A DNA stretch of 64,000 bases. Origin: Gerris lacustris. Lineage: Eukaryota > Arthropoda > Insecta > Hemiptera > Gerridae. Location of the stretch: the NCBI GenBank assembly GCA_951217055.1, contig OX578277.1:58524173-58588172 (forward strand), in the 5' to 3' direction. Shown in pieces: positions 11,100 to 23,390 of this stretch. A model generated the notes under the pieces. The model was not told where the DNA came from. It made no database searches and worked only from the letters and a program-made list of their open reading frames with translations. The translations under genes were made by a program, and so were the position numbers. The number at the start of each line of letters is the position of its first letter. Position 1 is the first letter of the stretch.

Positions 11100-12044
11100 C
11101 ATCCAATGGATATCCCAGGGCTATTGAGCCTTGGACAATTGACATCTCCGAATATCTCGAAAACGAAGATGTTCTGGATCCATGTTTGTAGGATCTTTTT
11201 TGTTCAGCGTCAAATTTCCTATAAGAAACCCGAAGTGTTGTTGTTGTTTCGTTCAGGGAAACCTTTTTTGCATTTGTTTTACAAAAATTGGTTGTGATCC
11301 TGACCAAAAAATATCACGTCTGGTAACATTCAATCCATCACAATTCAAAAACTAGTCTGTTGATCTTAAACTTTAATTATACCATTTGAAAGCTCGTGAA
11401 AATCAGAAGTTTTTCCTGATATCGCCACACTTCTAGCATCCATCAATTAAGAGTTGAAAGCTCAGGAATTTCGTGGTTGAATTTTAAAAAATCCAAATTT
11501 TCAAATTTAACAGGACTTGAAAGATGATTAGCAGCTGATGATTTGAAAATAAATGAGTGATTCTGAAAGGTTTTTTTATGCTCTTTCAAATGTTTCCTTA
11601 GTCTAATTTCTCTATCTTATTTAGTTTTTGAGATATTAGGCATTTTTTTTTAAATTTTCGTGAAAAACTATAAAAAAGAAATAAATCGATATCTCGAGAA
11701 CTATTGAAAAATGGGCATATGCTTAAGGTACGTTTTCCTAGTCACGACTCCAGCGATAGTCGCCCTGTTCTTCTGAATTTGCATGTTAAGAGTCGCTCAG
11801 CTAGGAAACGGTAACATGCAAACTCATAGAAGAGGACTATAAGCTCCTAGGAAATAAGAGCGAAATAAGTCGCGCCTAGGAAAATAAAGCTTTTGACATT
11901 TTTTGTACACCTGATTGCTAAAAAGGAAATAAACATAATACACATTGATTGTTTCATAAATGTATTTTAATGATTTTCATAAAAATATAATTTTCTTTTT
12001 ATTAAATAAGAATTCAACATGTTGAGATTTTGGTTAAAATATAT
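11100..12044. other. Intergenic repeat-derived DNA, no gene
   Basis: There are no coding features. A weak inverted pair (TTTGCATGTTA near 11778 and TAACATGCAAA near 11812) and several CCTAGGAAA-like motifs suggest another small foldback relic at about 11730-11890. Confidence 0.4.
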
Positions 12045-13064
12045 ACAGGGTGACGGGCGTTATATGTGAAAAAATGAAGTAGGCATGGGTCAAATCTTCA
12101 CCGTTTTCCCGCAAGGTCAAATTTTATGATTTTTTTTAAGATCGCATACCTTCTCTTATAAAAACACTTATTGCTCCAAAAGTATAAAAGCTAGAACAAA
12201 ATGTTTGGTATCGTTGTAAAGCTGACAAATTATCCAATAACAAAACAAAATCATTTTAATTTTCATGTCCTTAAATTATATGACAAACAATGTATACAAT
12301 TTTTATATTTAAGAAAAAAATTAAAAAATCAATTGCTTTGCGGTTTTATAACTTGGTAAAGCACAGAGCTTAAAATTTTCGGACTTCAAGAAAAACTTCC
12401 TTATTTACTAACGTTTCGATTGATATTAATATTATTACCCATTCATTGGGCGGAATTTTTATTAAACTTCGCTGAAAGTAAAAAAGAAATGTGTTTATTG
12501 TTGCAATTCTTGACGTACAGGTGAGTAAATAATTAAAAACAAACAAGGCTGGTTTAGTATACTCATCTTTGTGTCAACAATAGCAATAATAAACATGTTT
12601 CTTTTTCACTTTCAACGAGGTTTACTAAAAATTCCGCCTTATGAATGGGTAGTAATATTAATATTGATCGAAACGTTAGTCAATAAGGAAGTTTTTCCTG
12701 AAGTCCGAAAAGATTGAGCTCGGTTCTTTACCAAGATATGGCACCTCAAAAACAATATTTTTAAAAAAATTTTCTTAAACATAAAATTTGTATAACATTT
12801 TTGTCATATAATTTGAAGGCATGAAAATTAAAATTACATTTTTCTTATAGGAAATTTTGTCAGCTTTACAACGGCGCCATAGATTTTATTCTAGCTTTTA
12901 TACTTTTGGTGCATGCCAAGGTATGTACACTTAAAAAATCATGAAATTTGATTTTGTAGGAGAACGATTAAGATTTGACTCATGGCTTATATATAGTGTT
13001 TTTTGTAGCCCTTGAGGCGTAAACAACCTACTTCATTTTTTCACATTTATTGCCAGTCACCCTG
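12045..13064. mobile_element. Giant foldback MITE with ACAGGGTGAC ends
   Basis: Left and right halves are reverse complements over nearly their full length. The left end ACAGGGTGACGGGCG pairs with the right end CGCC-free variant TGCCAGTCACCCTGT. Inside, arm blocks such as AACGTTTCGATTGATATTAA (12410 region) recur inverted at 12655-12680. Each arm is about 480 bases with roughly 10-20% divergence. No protein frame is present. A TA microsatellite follows directly at the right end. Confidence 0.8.
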
Positions 13065-13067
13065 TGC

Positions 13068-13071
<4 letters not shown>

Positions 13072-13123
<52 letters not shown>
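13072..13123. repeat. TA microsatellite
   Basis: About 26 TA units adjoin the right end of the foldback element. Confidence 0.95.
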
Positions 13124-13125
<2 letters not shown>

Positions 13126-13234
13126 CTCAATTCATTTACAAATTTTAAAACGTCATTGTCACAAAGAGTTGCAATAAAATCATTTTCCAAGAATAAAGTT
13201 CTAAGTGGTATTGTGGTTTTTTTTTTGTTGTTTT

Positions 13235-13240
13235 TTTATT
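13235..13240 (-). promoter_or_regulatory. Polyadenylation signal of the calaxin-like gene
   Basis: AATAAA on the minus strand, about 218 bases after the stop codon of the last exon. Confidence 0.4.
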
Positions 13241-13457
13241 AGACCAATTTTTTAGATAAATAATAAATGTGGCTGTCAAAAAAGTTATTGTTTTATCCAC
13301 AAATCATAAAAAGGCGAATTCTGCCATGTAAAGAAATGGCAGTATCCTTTGAAAATTGATTTAAACTACCTTCATATTAATACGTATGGGAAAGTCTTCT
13401 ATGGGAAGAATCAGAATGTCAGTTCTTAGGGCAGAGAATTAAATTTAAGGATAATTT

Positions 13458-13683
13458 CTAAGCAGCTGTCAATGTTGCTAAAAACGTCTGAGCGGCATCA
13501 TCTGCAGGAAGGCATTGACCAAATGCTTCCAGATAGAGGGGTTCCCTTGTAACAGCAAGTTTAAAATCGTCCAAGGAAATCTTGCCATCGCCGTCTGCGT
13601 CCATCTTCTTCAGAACTATTTCAACTAACTCCTTAACAGCTTCTTCCGGATCTTCGTCTTGTGGTTGTTTTACTAAACTGTTT
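13458..13683 (-). CDS. Calaxin-like gene, exon 4 (C-terminal)
   Basis: The acceptor TTACAG precedes 13683. The first base completes a Lys codon, then NSLVKQPQDEDPEE opens the exon. It carries the third EF-hand and ends in TAG at 13460-13458. Confidence 0.9.
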
Positions 13684-16600
13684 CTGTAATGAAAATAAAT
13701 CATATTGCTTACTAAATGTGTAGTAACATTAATTCTAATAAATTAATACTAAAGTTCAGTGGCGTAGGAAAGGGGGAGTTAGGGGCGCAGACTATAAAAT
13801 TAATAATAAAATAATAATACATAATTTTAAATTACAAATTACAATTATTAAATTAATTATCATATCATTAATTCGAACCTTATTGTAAAGAAAGCCGTTC
13901 TTCTCTTAGAATGAAAGCATTCATTGATGCAAAAAAAAAGGAAAGAACTACAAGTCAGTAATCTAAATTTAGTTTAGTGAGAAATAAGTCTTGATAACTC
14001 TTTGTAATATTATTAGGCGACTCCGTGGTTGATAGCTCTCCGATCTTGAATATTTCATTTAAACATTATTTTAAACCTTTTTTCAACAGTTTTTCCATTT
14101 ATCATAACATTTTTTCCCCCATTGCTTTGGTTTATTTTAAGTCTAGCTCTTTCTTCTATTTTAATTTGGTAAAATTTAATATGGTGCTAATTTAAACATT
14201 TACATCGCCATTTTCAGTAAGTATCATTCTCCAAATTACCTTCTCTTTCTTTCCCTCGCGAAAAAAGTTAAAATAATAATAATTGTAATTTAAAATATTT
14301 AACAACTCTATTGAAAACATATATTTGGCATATATATTAAACACATATTTATATTATTATTGTACATATATAAATTAGACACATATATATTTGACTGCCT
14401 AAAATTTCTTTAATTGTATGTTATAACCAAGTTACAGTTACAACAACTAAAGGTATGAAATTAAAGAAAAGATCAAATTTATTAATTGAACGACGACAAA
14501 TTAATTAATTGAACGACGACAAATTAGTGTTACAAGACAGTCTTGTAACACTGTGGTTATAACAAGTTTTTTTTAAACAAAAATCAGTCCGAGACAACTA
14601 GGACTAACTTTCTCATATAATCTTGGTCCCAGATCCCAGAAACTTTTTGATTTTCAACAAAATCAGATTTATTTTTATCAATATCTCGGGAACTAGATTT
14701 TTCCTGAGAAAACAGCTTATATAGTTAGATTCGTACCTATTTAAATAGGATACATTTTAGAATTTTTTAATAAATCGTCGTAACCGTTTTCGAGATTTTT
14801 TTTTTTCAGAGTTTTTGAGGGGTAGCGATCCCAAATTTGGAGCTACAATTAATTTCTTGATTTTGCCTTTGGGTATGATTTTTCTGAACATAAATGCTAA
14901 ATTTCGTCAAATTCTCAAAACTATGTAGTCCATACACCTTGACCTAACTCCTCGCACTGGTCTACGGACTGAAAGGAGAGAATAGGCAGGGCCATTGGGG
15001 ACAGTTTCCGATGTCCGCTCATCTATTATGATTTGATATTTTTTACAGTTTAATATATTTCGTAAATCACGCAAAATTGTGACTCAAATGGGTGAAAACA
15101 CCGGCAAAAGAAGTTCATACTGCATAATGTCGGCCTTTATTCCATGTTTATCTTACTTTACGACACGGAAACAGTCTTTAATCAAGTTTTATGAAATTAC
15201 GAAAAGCAATACCCAAGATACGAGACATATGTGTCACCGATAAGTAACATTAATACGATACAATTTATGGAAACTTTTTAGTATAAAATGTTGCAATTTT
15301 ACCTAAAGAAAACGATCGTATAGAAACCGGCGATTATCACCTCACGTACTTACGTGAAGCACGCCTTACTTGTTGTTTTATATTGTTATAATATACATTA
15401 TAGAAATATTTTTCCTGTATTTTCCAATTTACCCCCCTCCTAAATGAAAATATGACAAAAATTAGGATAACAACAATTACTGTTCTCTTAAAAAGCTTTT
15501 CAACGATATACATCATTAAAAGTTTTCATTTATTATCATTTTATAGTAGCATAATGGAGTAATGGAGCATAGGCAAACTCTTATGCTAGAAATAAATAAA
15601 GAGCTTGACCATTTTATTTCGATTAAATATTTGTTCCTCTGACTGAATTTTATTTTAATATTAGACGACACACAGGTACAAATTTTTAAGTAATTAAAAA
15701 TCGGTTATTCTAATTCATTGATTCCGTAACTTCTAGAAACTCAGTAACAAAATTGGACCTTAAAACATTAACGTATCAGATTTTGTGAACTAAAATGTTA
15801 AATGGTTCGTGTTGTATGACAATGAATTATTTTAAATTATATAATTTCTTTCTTTTATCTACAATTTTTTTTTCTGGTGAAAGTGGTTGTTTTATCATTT
15901 CTCCTGCAAAAAAAATAAATAAATAAATAAATTGTTGCGCATCACTTTATCTCTGCTTTTTAGATTAGATTTTGTCAATATCGATTTAGTTTTTTGTGTA
16001 TATACATATCTTTCGTGTCTTCAGCATATTAGAACACTATTAAAAAAAATTAAACTTGGAAAAAATAGTTGTTTATAGTTTTCAGTGAAGTTAGTTTAGA
16101 CTACCATATTATTATACCTCTAATAACTATGGTGCTCTATTCACGCGATCAACAAATCATAAAGTTGTTTGAATGAATAGTACAGAAACACCCAAAACAT
16201 GTTGTGTTTGATTTGTTCATGAATATTTATTTAGAGAAGGCATTCTAGATCAAAATCAAACGAATTAAGTTCAAGTAAGGTACTCTGGGCCTAATTACTC
16301 TACAGTGACTAGAAAAATCTTGGTTAGACATTAAATATTGATTTACTTATCTCTAATAAAACCGTATTAAACTAGTTTTAACAAATTATGAATTATCTGA
16401 AATAAATTTACCTATGTGATTAAGAGGTTAAATCTGTTTAAATATTCGCGTGATTCAAAACTTACTAAAGGTATAAAATAGTAAACATTATTTTAGATAG
16501 AGCTTTTCCTGATTAATTTACAAACATAATTTATTGAGGTTGAATAAATTCTTATACATGTTTGGCTTAAAATGTTAATCATAAACTAAATTGTAATCAT

Positions 16601-19600
16601 TACCTAAAATAACGAGAAAATTATACAATTATATTATTGTAGAAAAATTTATGTCTTACAGAATCGTTACTTATATATTATATTTCTGGTAATTATATAT
16701 TGTAATTTAAGATAAGGTAGTCACTTAAAAATTCTGGTCCTGTTTGAAATTCGTATTTTTAATTTATAAGTGCGGGCATAAAGTGAATAAGAATAAGGCA
16801 AAATAACAAATTAGGCAAACAAAATATCAAGAAAAACCATGCTGCTAAAACAATACTCCTCCACAATATTCCAACCAAAAAAACTTTTCTGAAGGTAATG
16901 CCAATTATATAATCGTTCACAACAAACACCCGAAGTTCATTGTTTTCAAAAATTCTCTTTCATCTCCCATAATTTAAGATAAAGCTATATTAGAAGTACA
17001 TATACAATCTATAGTATGCTACATTTATTTAATATCAAATTTTTGTATCGACATACTTAAGTAACTGAATCATCTCTTCTTTAACAATAAATCCATCGTT
17101 GTTAAGGTCGTACACGCTGAAAGCTAGAGCGGTTCTTTCATGAAGAGTTCCCTTGAGAATTACAGAGAGTCCTATGAGCCACTCTTCTAGTCTAATGAGG
17201 CCGTCACTCTCAGCGTCGAACGCTGAGAATAATCTGTCCATAACTAGCTGTTCGGTCACGATACCCAGGGCGCTGTGAAGAATGTCACGAAACGAACCTC
17301 TGTCTATGCCCTCCTTCTTCTGAAAATGAATTTAACTTTTATAGTATAATAGAAAATGTTTTTGAAGGATGGTGCCAAGGCGTTGTTGTTAGAAAAATAT
17401 TAATTCTGATTATACATATATACATAAATATATATAAACTATAAATGGTTGTAATAAAGAAAATTATTTGAAAATTAAAGCTATTTATGATTGATAAGTT
17501 CATGACAAGTCGTCATGCTATATATTTTGATAGGGTTTTATCTATGCATTCACTCTCACGGCATGCACTCTATTCAATAATAAATTATATGAAGCTTAAC
17601 TTAAACTCTCATGCTACATGCAATTATTATTCTTCTCTTTTTGTGATTTTTTTCTGTAGTAGGTACTTAAGCAATTAAATAAAATAATTCACAAGAAAAT
17701 TATACAAAAAGAAGAGGTAAGTTTCATGATAAGGTAGTTATTCTACTTCAGGTTTTTAGACCGAGATGAACTTGAGGGGACTTACATTTGAAAATGAAAA
17801 TTTAATTTATTATTAAATTGTAAAAATAGTATATTATGTTACAAGGCTGTGAAGTGAGTTTTTTCTTTACCCCGGCAATTACATTTACTGTCGAGCGAAG
17901 CGAGACAGTAAATATTGCCAAGGTAAAGAAAAAACACTTCAAAGTCGCGTAGCATATGCTATTTTTTCCGAGGTAGCAGACAATGAAAAAACATTAAATA
18001 TTAATCACTAATCAATATATAATAATAACAAATATTAGTACATACTTAAGACTTAAAAAAAGAAACCTTAAAATGAGGTTACACTATAAAAAAAAGATAA
18101 ATAAAACGCATTGACATCTAGCGGATTTTTATCGTACTAGAAGCATTTCTACAAAGACTGCAGCACTACTAACGGAAGTTTTGACAACTACCCGCCGTAA
18201 AGAAAAAATCTTTTAGTGCCTAGGACGTAAAAGATTTTTTCTTTACAGCTAGGAGTAATGAAAAGATTTTTTAAGTCCACGTAATGAAAAAATGGATTTT
18301 AGCTATGTTTTTTAGGCTCTAAAGTTACTATTTCACAGCCTACCACGGAAAAAGATTTATTATTAGATTGTAACAAAGATCAATAAAAACATTAATATAT
18401 GGGTAGATTTTTTATATTTGATCGCTAAATATTTGTTTAAAGATTTTTTTGAGTTTTAAAGATTTGTTTGAGTGTAAACCCTTTAAACTTAAATATCTTT
18501 TTACAAACTATAAATATCTAAAAAAATATCTATTACTAAACAGTAATGCCGCTAACCGTCGAACCTGGGTTCAATCCCCTTACCGGGCCTCCTCGCTCGG
18601 TGATCACATAAGTATTAAGTATAGCTGTATAATAAATATGTTGGGCTCTCGAAAAGAGGAGTTGTTTGTCACAATTATTAACTTTGGTCTCTTTGCCGAA
18701 AAATCTATATTTTCAAGGTTTATTAAACTCTATTTTCCATGTATTTTAATAGATCAGAAGCTATAGTTGTCAAATTATAATTATGTCACAGTTTAAATAT
18801 TTATTTGATGTAAAATATCTTTGTCCATGTCAATTATAATAATAAGAATAAGGCATAAATGAGACTGATAATAAATAAGGTATAAATGCAAGCTGAGAAA
18901 ATTGCTAAAATAATCAAAATAATTAGAAAATTTTAACATGATCTAATACGGTCGTATTCCAGAGGAAAGTTAAAATTACTGACCTGACCGTTTTGCCAAG
19001 CTTTATTGCCAAGCTATGTCACGCAGACTAGCTTAGCCGACCTCATATTCTTAAAAGGCACCATAAATTAACAAATTAACTTGTAAACAAAATTCTAGCT
19101 TGATGTTAGTCAAACACTTTTTTGCATAAAATGTCCTGGACTATTAGATTGTTCAGCAGTTTTTTTGCGATGTAAATTGTGCTTAGTGAAATGCGGGTTA
19201 AAATGAAGTCAATCATATTATTTCTAATACCTGATTGACAAAAAAAATAATTACCCTGTTTGAAGCGGGTAAGAGACATAGCGCCGGTGAAGAATCAGCT
19301 TGTGGAGCGGTTGTTAAAAGTTTATTGAATAGTGTGCACAATCCGTCAGCTTCAATCCTAAAAAAAAAGTATAGCATAAAATAATTAGTTTCTTATTCAC
19401 TCAAAAATAGGAAAAACCCCCATCTACTTAAATTACTTCCAGCTTCCAGCCGTGTACCAGTTATATATGAAGTATAAACAAATTGTTAAATACAGTTTAA
19501 AAGTTCATACATGACATGATGATGTATGAACTTTCAAACTTCAAGAAAGACGTCTTTTGGAAGAAATAAGTAACGGGATTTTAAGAAAATTGGTAAAGCT

Positions 19601-22600
19601 TTCGAGAATGAAATTAAGAGAAATATAGCAGAATACAACTGTATTGTTAGGATTTTGGCATTATTTTTGTTTATTAAATCAGGATAATTTGGGATGAGCA
19701 CTACTCGTACATATATATAATAACAACGTACATTTTAAGGTTTTGTGTGACCAACACAAAATAAAATTAAACCCAAAGAGCAAGAATTGATTAAGTTAGT
19801 TCATTAAGACAGCAATTAACCATTTTTAGAAAACAAAAATATTAAAAGGTAAACAAAATATAGATAATCGTTCAGGTGATAGCGTCCAAAAAATGGTCTT
19901 GATGTAAGTCAGACACTTTTTTAGAATTTTGTTTACAAATTAATTTTTTGGGGCCTCTCAAGAATATGCGGGCGGCTAAGTTCGTCTGCGGGACATAGCT
20001 TGTAAATTGTGCTTCGTAAAATAAAGAGCACTATGCCTAGCTATTAAACTAACAAATGCTCACCTGAAATCAACGAATACTGCGAATAAGGAACGTCTTG
20101 GCAGTCTAACATGGTTCTGGATGAGTGTCCTAAGTACAAATGTTGTCCATGCAGCTGCGCCTTAACTGACGTACCACATTAGCTCGTCGGAGTCTTGTTG
20201 AGCCGACCACATATTCTTAAAAGGCACTAAAATATTAACTTGTTCACTAAATTCTGACTTGGTCAGAAACTTTTTTGCACGCTATCTCCTGGACTATAAT
20301 TAGGTACTCAATAATTAAATTAAAACGATGGAACAAAATTAAATCGTCGACGGAGACTGGAGGTTTTTTCGAGAGTAAATAACAAATCCTTTGTGCTCGG
20401 CAAAAAATCCGACAGGTAGTGGGTCACCTCAAGCTGTTCGCGAGTTGTTTGCGAGTTTCTTTTTAACCCTCGTCCCAATTGTCGAACCTAACAGCTCGCG
20501 AACGTTTCGAAACCCCTTTGGTTCGGCAATGTATGTATACGTACCTGAAAACACAAAAGTTTTTCCAATTGGCCTTTTTGATTTAAGATAACATTTATAA
20601 TGCTTCCCTAGATAGCGGAATTATAATTATTTACTAATTAGGGAGTTTGTCGCATTATATTTGATCCAGGATGGGGGTTTATAAATATCCTCGCTTTGAA
20701 AATTAATTGTAATGTTTCTTGACGATAAGTTAAACCTATTAACATAAAAATTACATTAAAAAATAACACACTCCATGGTGGTGAAGCGCACGGGAACACA
20801 CACACACACACATATATATACATATCGGTATGTAGTATGAATATATAAGTTTATTTGTTTCAAATTTAAGTATGATAGACATTTTTGTTATAATAGCTTC
20901 TTTACAACAATGTATTGTATCACGCTCGAGTAAAAGCCTACATCTCGAACATAAAAGATGGATTCTTTACGTGCTAGGTTTATATGATATACCGTTCACG
21001 CACATCATACCTTAACGGCTTCTGCAGATAATACGTATATATCTGATGTTCTGTATTATACTTTATTTAATCTATAAAAGAAGACATTGCGCGTCCCTTT
21101 TATGGTAGTTTTCTACCAAAGTCATAACAGATGTCGGTCTTTGTGTCACCTAAATCGGCAAGAGATTGCAGTCAGTATTTGTTTTTATATCACTATTACC
21201 TTGGCTTCTTTTTCAGATATCAGTTTAATGTTTGATGATCACGCATGCAACTTAAAAGGAAAAATTCTTGTAATCTAAATTTCCGTTTGTTACCTTGGTT
21301 TTACAGGCCAACATTTTGCATAATTTGTGTTGCCTTTTTCTGCGCAAATTTCGACTCTACTTCTTATAAACTCTCAACAAGCATTTTGAACATGTTATAG
21401 GGTAAATTGGCAATAATACTTGTGTAACTTATTTTTTGTGGCTTATTCACGATGGTAGGTATCCTGGCGTTCTAATAAAATATTATAATTTAAATTTTAA
21501 ATTCAGTGTGAACTATTTATTGGTGTTAGCTTATTGTTTTTTGTTTTAAAAATAAACAACGTTAATATTTCAGAAACTAAACTAAAATCTAATATTTACT
21601 CGTTTTTGCAATTCTAAACTACTTTTAAATAAAATTTGTTGATACCACCAACAATAAGGGTGTTTTATTGTTCTCTTGTTAGTTCATTATTCATTACATT
21701 TCAAAAAATTAAAACCCTTTACAAAAAATTTAGAAAAGAATACCTTTTTACTTTTCCTCACTACTAATTGTAGGAAAAGTATTGTTTTCATCAATTTTTT
21801 TTCGAGATTTCAACGGAATTATCCGTTTTAGGTGTTTTTAAGACCTCCTGAGTGGTTTTCAGACGTATGTATGTGTGTGTGTATGTGTGTTATCATCCTA
21901 GCGCCCAAGGTATTTAACCTAACCTGTAAAAATCAGTCCTAAACTGTAGTTGTGCCGCCCGGAAAATCAACTTTTTCCGCCATCTTAAACCCAGTTTGCT
22001 GAGTCAGCAAAAATTAAAAAAAAAATCGTAATAAATCGAAAATGGTCCTGATCGAGTTGAAATTTGGCTCGAATGTACCTTTCTGTATGACCAACAAGCC
22101 CACTAAATTTCATTTTGATTTTGGCCGCCATTTTGAAGTTATAAATTTTTGAATTTTTAAACTTTGACGGTTAATAATACTGAAAGTATAAATAGGTTTT
22201 GGACATATAGCATATCGTTGAAACCGGAAAAAATTAAGGAAAAAATATTAAAAAATCCGATGAAATTCCAATAATTAGTTTAAAAGTTATAAGCGAATAT
22301 AATTATTTATTAGTGCGATAATTTTGATGACGTCAAAGTTTGTTTACTTACATCTGTCAAAATACCGCCAAACTTCAAATAATTAAATAAAATATGTATA
22401 GGTATTAAAAATAAGGTTTTTTTTTAAGAATGATAATAAATCAGTTAGTTCAGAACGGTCACCCATCCAAGTACTGACCACGTCCAATACTGCTTCCTCC
22501 TGCTGCTTCGCAGCAGGAGAGGCCACTTTAGTGGCCTCTGAAGTGAGGAAAAGTTCTGAGGTACCCTGTACCCGATTTTTTGTATTGTAATAAACAATCA

Positions 22601-23356
22601 GACTTTGTTTTTTTTTTTATAAAGAATGATCTTTTTCTCGCAAACCCACAAATAAACAAATCTCAGTACTCTATGGTGAGAACTTGAGAACGCTGTATAG
22701 ATTTTGTCAACATACAATTCCCATAATCACAACGTATCTCTCTCATATAAAGAGAAAATATTGTGATGGCGTGAAAATTCGATTTTGATGGATTTACACG
22801 TTTTGAGGCCCCTGAGTCCAAAAAAGTGGTTTTTAAAAAATGTCTGTCTGTCGTTTGTGCAGACGCCTGGAGCCTAAACTACTGGGCCGAATTTGACGAA
22901 ATTTGGCATACATGTTCAGGAAAATCATACCCCGAGGCGAAATCGAGAAATGAATTTTAGTTCCAAATTTGAGGGCGCTACCTCCAATAGCTCTGAAAAA
23001 AACGTGAAAAAAGATATTTCTCATAATAAGTTTCCGACGATTTTGATTAAACATTTCTAAAATGTATTCCATTTAAATACGAATCTAACGATATAAGCCA
23101 TTTTCCCGGGAAAATCTAGTTCCTGAGAAAATAGCTTAAAACGCGGACGGAGAGAGGCCGGGTTCGATTCTCCGCCGAGGAGAAGTTATTTTTATGATCA
23201 ATATTGATGAAATGTTCAATAATAATAAAATGTAATACGAAAACTAATAAATGGAAAACACTGGGCTAAGTAATTATAAACTAGTATATGAGAAAGTTTG
23301 TTTGAGGTGTCTCGGGCCGATTTTTATAATTCAAAGCATTATAAAATGCTTGTGGA

Positions 23357-23390
<34 letters not shown>

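Noticed and set aside
20064..20170. Possible first exon of the calaxin-like gene (ends ...GTTGATTTCAG before GTGAGC)
   Set aside because: The frame has an upstream stop, no ATG and no family likeness. The exon at 24208-24272 gives HFTK at the junction and a start codon at the expected distance.
23141..23183. tRNA gene
   Set aside because: Only a B-box-like segment is present; no complete cloverleaf can be drawn here or at 18540-18612.
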